Of a stretch of DNA of 64,000 nt, positions 58,301-64,000 are shown in pieces (the stretch's first letter is position 1; each line of letters begins with the position of its first letter). The position numbers and the translations under genes were made by a program. This DNA is from Paramacrobiotus metropolitanus (lineage: Eukaryota > Tardigrada > Eutardigrada > Parachela > Macrobiotidae). The stretch spans positions 142,718-206,717 of the forward strand of contig NW_026570394.1 of NCBI RefSeq assembly GCF_019649055.1, read 5' to 3'. The notes under the pieces were generated by a model. That model worked only from the letters and a program-made list of their open reading frames with translations, was not told where the DNA came from and did not search any database.

Positions 58301-61300
58301 GTGAAACTGCTCCAAAGTCTGCTTTTAAGGGTTATTCGATGCGCTGAGCACGAATCTGAAATCAGTTTGCAAAAAAATTTCACCAGAAAAAGTTACTGTC
58401 AGACGTGTCACATTTTCGCCATGTTGTCAGAACTCAATAACTACGTGGTGAAACTGCTCCAAAGTCTGCTTTTAAGGGTTATTCGATGCGCTGAGCACGA
58501 ATTTTAAGTCAGTTTGCAAAAAAAATTTCACCGAAAAAGTTATGGAAAACTTGACTTTTCACCGGCATTTTGGATCTCAATAACTACGTGGTGAAACTGC
58601 TCCAAAGTCTGCTTTTAAGAGTTATTCGATGCGCTGAGCACGAATCTGAAATCGGTTGCAAAAAAATTTCACCAGAAAAAGTTACTGTCAGACGTGTCAC
58701 ATTTTCGCCATGTTGTGAGAACTCAATAACTACGTGGTGAAACTGCTCCAAAGTCTGCTTTTAAGGGTTATTCGATGCGCTGAGCACGAATTTTAAGTCA
58801 GTTTGCAAAAAAAATTTCACCGAAAAAGTTATGGAAAACTTGACATTTTTCACCGGCATTTTGGATCTCAATAACTACGTGGTGAAACAGCTCCAAAGTC
58901 TGCTTTTAAGGGTTATTCGATGCGCTGAGCACGAATCTGAAATTAGTTTGCAAAAAAATTTCACCAGAAAAAGTTACTGTCAGACGTGTCACATTTTCGC
59001 CATGGTGTCAGAACTCAATAACTACGTGGTGAAACTGCTCCAAAGTCTGCTTTTAAGGGTTATTCGATGCGCTGAGCACGAATTTTAAGTCAGTTTGCAA
59101 AAAAATTTCACCGAAAAAGTTATGGAAAACTTGACTTTTCACCGGCATTTTGGATCTCAATAACTACGTGGTGAAACTGCTCCAAAGTCTGCTTTTAAGG
59201 GTTATTCGATGCGCTGAGCACGAATCTGAAATCAGTTTGCAAAAAAATTTCACCAGAAAAAGTTACTGTCAGACGTGTCACATTTTCGCCATGTTGTCAG
59301 AACTCAATAACTACGTGGTGAAACTGCTCCAAAGTCTGCTTTTAAGGGTTATTCGATGCGCTGAGCACGAATTTTAAGTCAGTTTGCAAAAAAAATTTCA
59401 CCGAAAAAAGTTATGGAAAACTTGACTTTTCACCGGCATTTTTGGATCTCAATAACTACGTGGTGAAACTGCTCCAAAGTCTGCTTTAAATGGTTATTCG
59501 ATGCGCTGAGCACGAATCTGAAATCAGTTTGCAAAAAAATTTCACCAGAAAAAGTTACTGTCAGACGTGTCACATTTTCGCCATGTTGTCAGAACTCAAT
59601 AACTACGTGGTGAAACTGCTCCAAAGTCTGCTTTTAAGGGTTATTCGATGCGCTGAGCACGAATTTTAAGTCAGTTTGCAAAAAAATTTCACCGAAAAAA
59701 GTTATGGAAAACTTGACTTTTCACCGGCATTTTGGATCTCAATAACTACGTGGTGAAACTGCTCCAAAGTCTGCTTTTAAGGGGTTATTCGATGCGCTGA
59801 GCACGAATCTGAAATCGGTTTGCAAAAAAATTTCACCAGAAAAAGTTACTGTCAGACGTGTCACATTTTCGCCATGTTGTGAGAACTCAATAACTACGTG
59901 GTGAAACTGCTCCAAAGTCTGCTTTTAAGGGTTATTCGATGCGCTGAGCACGAATTTTAAGTCAGTTTGCAAAAAAATTTCACCGAAAAAGTTATGGAAA
60001 ACTTGACTTTTCACCGGCATTTTGGATCTCAATAACTACGTGGTGAAACAGCTCCAAAGTCTGCTTTTAAGGGTTATTCGATGCGCTGAGCACGAATCTG
60101 AAATTGGTTGCAAAAAAATTTCACCAGAAAAAGTTACTGTCAGACGTGTCACATTTTCGCCATGTTGTGAGAACTCAATAACTACGTGGTGAAACTGCTC
60201 CAAAGTCTGCTTTTAAGGGTTATTCGATGCGCTGAGCACGAATTTTAAGTCAGTTTGCAAAAAAATTTCACCGAAAAAGTTATGGAAAACTTGACTTTTC
60301 ACCGGCATTTTTGGATCTCAATAACGACGTGTTGAAACTGCTCCAAAGTCTCCTTTTAAGGGTTATTCGATGCGCTGAGGTCGAATTTTAAGTCGGTTTG
60401 CAAAAAAATTTCACCGAAAAAGTTATGGAAAACTTGCATTTTCACGGCATTTTTGGATCTCAATAACTACGTGGTGAAACTGCTCCAAAGTCTGCTTTTA
60501 AAAGTTATTCGATGCGCTGAGCACGAATCTCAAGTCTGGTTGCAAAAAAAATTTCACCGAAAAAAGTTATGGAAAACTTGCATTTTCACCGGCATTTTGG
60601 ATCTCAATAACTACGTGGTGAAACTGCTCCAAAGTCTGCTTTTAAGGGGTTATTCGATGCGCTGAGCACGAATCTGAAATCAGTTTGCAAAAAATTTCAC
60701 CAGAAAAAGTTACTGTCAGACGTGTCACATTTTCGCCATGTTGTCAGAACTCAATAACTACGTGGTGAAACTGCTCCAAAGTCTGCTTTTAAGGGTTATT
60801 CGATGCGCTGAGCACGAATTTTAAGTCAGTTTGCAAAAAAAATTTCACCGAAAAAAGTTATGGAAAACTTGACATTTTCACCGGCATTTTGGATCTCAAT
60901 AACTACGTGGTGAAACTGCTCCAAAGTCTGCTTTTAAGAGTTATTCGATGCGCTGAGCACGAATCTGAGAATCAGGTTGCAAAAAAATTTCACCAGAAAA
61001 AGTTACTGTCAGACGTGTCACATTTTCGCCATGTTGTCAGAACTCAATAACTACGTGGTGAAACTGCTCCAAAGTCTGCTTTTAAGGGTTATTCGATGCG
61101 CTGAGCACGAATTTTAGAATCGGTTGCAAAAAAATTTCACCGAAAAAGTTATGGAAAACTTGACTTTTCACCGGCATTTTGGATCTCAATAACTACGTGG
61201 TGAAACTGCTCCAAAGTCTGCTTTTAAGAGTTATTCGATGCGCTGAGCACGAATCTGAAATCAGTTTGCAAAAAAATTTCACCAGAAAAAGTTACTGTCA

Positions 61301-64000
61301 GACGTGTCACATTTTCGCCATGTTGTCAGAACTCAATAACTACGTGGTGAAACTGCTCCAAAGTCTGCTTTTAAGGGTTATTCGATGCGCTGAGCACGAA
61401 TTTTAAGTCAGTTTGCAAAAAAATTTCACCGAAAAAGTTATGGAAAACTTGACTTTTCACCGGCATTTTGGATCTCAATAACTACGTGGTGAAACTGGCT
61501 CCAAAGTCTGCTTTTAAGAGTTATTCGATGCGCTGAGCACGAATCTGAAATTAGTTTGCAAAAAAATTTCACCAGAAAAAGTTACTGTCAGACGTGTCAC
61601 ATTTTCGCCATGTTGTGAACTCAATAACTACGTGGTGAAACTGCTCCAAAGTCTGCTTTTAAGGGTTATTCGATGCGCTGAGCACGAATTTTAAGTCAGT
61701 TTGCAAAAAAAATTTCACCGAAAAAGTTATGGAAAACTTGACTTTTCACCGGCATTTTTGGATCTCAATAACTACGTGGTGAAACTGCTCCAAAGTCTGC
61801 TTTTAAAGAGTTATTCGATGCGCTGAGCACGAATCTGAAGTGGTTGCAAAAAAAATTTCACCGAAAAAAGTTATGGAAAACTTGACTTTTCGCCGGCATT
61901 TGGATCTCAATAACTACGTGGTGAAACTGCTCCAAAGTCTGCTTTTAAAGTTATTCGATGCGCTGAGCACGAATTTTAAGTCGGTTGCAAAAAAATTTCA
62001 CCGAAAAAGTTATGGAAAACTTGCATTTTCACCGGCATTTTGGATCTCAATAACTACGTGGTGAAACTGCTCAAAGTCTGCTTTTAAGGGTTATTCGATG
62101 CGCTGAGCACGAATCTGAGCGGTTGCAAAAAAAATTTCACCAGAAAAAGTTACTGTCAGACGTGTCACATTTCGCCATGTTGTGAGAACTCAATAACTAC
62201 GTGGTGAAACTGCTCCAAAGAATCTGCTTTTAAGGGTTATTCGATGCGCTGAGCACGAATTTTAAGTCAGTTTGCAAAAAAATTTCACCGAAAAAGTTAT
62301 GGAAAACTTGACTTTTCACCGGCATTTTGGATCTCAATAACTACGTGGTGAAACTGGCTCCAAAGTCTGCTTTTAAGGGTTATTCGATGCGCTGAGCACG
62401 AATCTGAAATCAGTTTGCAAAAAAATTTCACCAGAAAAAGTTATGGAAAACTTGCATTTTCACCGGCATTTTGGATCTCAATAACTACGTGGTGAAACTG
62501 CTCAAAGTCTGCTTTTAAGGGTTATTCGATGCGCTGAGCACGAATCTCAGAATCGGTTGCAAAAAAATTTCACCGAAAAAAGTTATGGAAAACTTGCATT
62601 TTTCACCGGCATTTTGGATCTCAATAACTACGTGGTGAAACTGCTCCAAAGTCTGCTTTTAAGGGTTATTCGATGCGCTGAGCACGAATCTGAAATCGGT
62701 TGCAAAAAAAATTTCACCAGAAAAAGTTACTGTCAGACGTGTCACATTTTCGCCATGTTTGTGAATCTCAATAACTACGTGGTGAAACTGCTCCAAAGTC
62801 TGCTTTTAAGGGTTATTCGATGCGCTGAGCACGAATCTGAAATCGGTTTGCAAAAAAATTTCACCGAAAAAGTTACTGTCAGACGTGTCACATTTTCGCC
62901 ATGTTGTCAGAACTCAATAACTACGTGGTGAAACTGCTCAAAGTCTGCTTTTAAGGGTTATTCGATGCGCTGAGCACGAATTTTAAAGTCAGTTTGCAAA
63001 AAAAATTTCACCGAAAAAGTTATGGAAAACTTGACTTTTCACCGGCATTTTGGATCTCAATAACTACGTGGTGAAACTGCTCAAAGTCTGCTGAGAGGTT
63101 ATTCGATGCGCTGAGCACGAATCTGAAGTCAGTTTGCAAAAAAATTTCACCAGAAAAAGTTACTGTCAGACGTGTCACATTTTCGCCATGTTGTGAGAAC
63201 TCAATAACTACGTGGTGAAACTGCTCCAAAGTCTGCTTTTAAGGGTTATTCGATGCGCTGAGCACGAATTTTCAAATCGGTTGCAAAAAATTTCACCGAA
63301 AAAAGTTATGGAAAACTTGACTTTTCACCGGCATTTTGGATCTCAATAACTACGTGGTGAAACTGCTCAAAAGTCTGCTTTTAAGGTTATTCGATGCGCT
63401 GAGCACGAATCTGAAATAGGTTCGCAAAAAAAATTTCACCAGAAAAAGTTACTGTCAGACGTGTCACATTTTCGCCATGTTGTAAGAACTCAATAACTAC
63501 GTGGTGAAACTGCTCCAAAGTCTGCTTTTAAGGGTTATTCGATGCGCTGAGCACGAATTTTAAGTCGGTTTGCAAAAAAAATTTCACCGAAAAAAGTTAT
63601 GGAAAACTTGACTTTTCACCGGCATTTTTGGATCTCAATAACTACGTGGTGAAACAGCTCCAAAGTCTGCTTTTAAGGGTTATTCGATGCGCTGAGCACG
63701 AATCTGAAATTGGTTATGCAAAAAAATTTCACCAGAAAAAGTTACTCAAACTTGTCACATTTCGCCATTTTGTCAGAACTCAATAACTACGTGGTGAAAC
63801 TGCTCCAAAGTCTGCTTTTAAGGGTTATTCGATGCGCTGAGCACGAATTTTAAATCGGTTTGCAAAAAAATTTCACGAAAAAAGTTATGGAAAACGACTT
63901 TTCACCGGCATTTTTGGATCTCAATAACTACGTGGTGAAACTGCTCCAAAGTCTGCTTTTAAGGGTTATTCGATGCGCTGAGCACGAATCTGAAATCGGT
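55390..64000. repeat. Satellite zone 7: homogeneous A-B dimers
   Basis: Very regular A-B dimers. At 57998-58144 (A, 147 bp) and 58145-58285 (B, 141 bp) the unit is 288 bp, and open frames of the A monomer recur at 57992, 58280, 59150 and 61179 with near-identical translation. The mark AATCAGTTTGC in A and AAGTCAGTTTGC in B distinguishes most units. Homogeneity is greatest at about 55.4-60.3 kb, roughly 17 dimers. At 60322-60387 a rare core (AACGACGTGTTG with CTGAGGTCGAATTTT) otherwise seen near 18.25 kb intrudes. Past about 61.8 kb the order loosens and A/B chimeras appear. Confidence 0.8.
57998..58285. repeat. Representative A-B satellite dimer
   Basis: A clean reference unit. A spans 57998-58144 and B spans 58145-58285. 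Structure visible in A: TGGTGAAA at 58011-58018 can pair with TTTCACCA at 58090-58097. Between them lies an imperfect hairpin, TTCGATGCGCTGAGCACGAA, at 58047-58066 (stem TTCG-TGC/GCA-CGAA with one bulged A). An imperfect palindrome TGTCAGACGTGTCACA lies at 58109-58124, with 12 of 16 positions symmetric. B keeps the first two features, with two TTTCACC copies at 58236-58242 and 58267-58273, but lacks the last. No coding role is supported. Confidence 0.85.

Larger units (their letters stand above)
39920..64000. repeat. Right tandem satellite array (about 146-bp monomers)
   Basis: The same satellite as on the left, in the same orientation and in register with it across the LINE. It resumes at ACATTTTCGCC exactly where the left array broke off. 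Length over period gives about 165 monomers, and the array runs off the window end inside a type A monomer. Types A and B keep the tails described for the left array. No gene is present. Local blocks differ in homogeneity and marks and are listed as separate entries. Confidence 0.97.

Noticed and set aside
661-64000. CRISPR array
   Set aside because: Repeats are contiguous with no unique spacers. The 146-bp unit and the LINE insertion are eukaryotic satellite features.
661-64000. Hammerhead ribozyme in the satellite, as in some animal satellites
   Set aside because: Neither strand of the A or B monomer contains the CTGATGA core with a matching GAAA segment. CTGAGCACGAA is not that core.
661-64000. 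Telomeric repeats (GGTTA words)
   Set aside because: GGTTA occurs once per monomer inside GGGTTATTCG and is never tandem.
661-64000. Firm assignment as a functional centromere
   Set aside because: Monomer size and higher-order structure fit, but sequence alone cannot show it. Chromatin or cytological data would be needed.

Overview
The window is eukaryotic heterochromatin-like DNA, not gene-bearing DNA. About 58 kb of the 64 kb is one AT-rich tandem satellite with a monomer of about 146 bp. It is arranged head to tail in one orientation, and length divided by period gives roughly 400 monomers. A non-LTR (LINE-type) retrotransposon of about 4.9 kb interrupts it. No cellular protein gene, rRNA, tRNA or CRISPR array is supported. 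A LINE with an APE-type endonuclease and a CR1/Jockey-like reverse transcriptase, inside a long higher-order satellite, suggests an animal, probably an invertebrate. The sequence alone does not place it further.

Layout: 1-660 is the 3' part of a LINE on the minus strand, 5'-truncated against the array, with its 3' end off the window. 661-35034 is the left array. 35035-39919 is the plus-strand LINE: short 5' UTR, ORF1 with zinc knuckles, ORF2 with endonuclease and reverse transcriptase, and a 3' UTR of about 490 bp. 39920-64000 is the right array, which runs off the end.

The satellite has two main monomer types sharing about 70 bp and differing in the rest. Type A (about 147 bp) carries an ACGT-centred dyad. 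Type B (about 141-144 bp) lacks it. The basic unit is an A-B dimer of 288-290 bp. Higher-order units are visible by eye: a trimer A-A-B of about 441 bp, a hexamer B-B-A-A-B-A of about 877 bp on both sides of the LINE, a separate subfamily of about 150 bp monomers at 51.2-52.1 kb, and a very homogeneous dimer block from about 55.4 kb onward.

The LINE lies inside one copy of the 441-bp trimer. The pieces on its two sides add up to a complete trimer, and uninterrupted paralogues of the target site exist at about 29.38 and 31.13 kb. The insertion is therefore clean and younger than the local amplification. Both LINE reading frames are broken by several single-base shifts. The satellite shows many one-base differences at homopolymers and doubled bases, so some of these shifts may be uncorrected long-read errors rather than decay.
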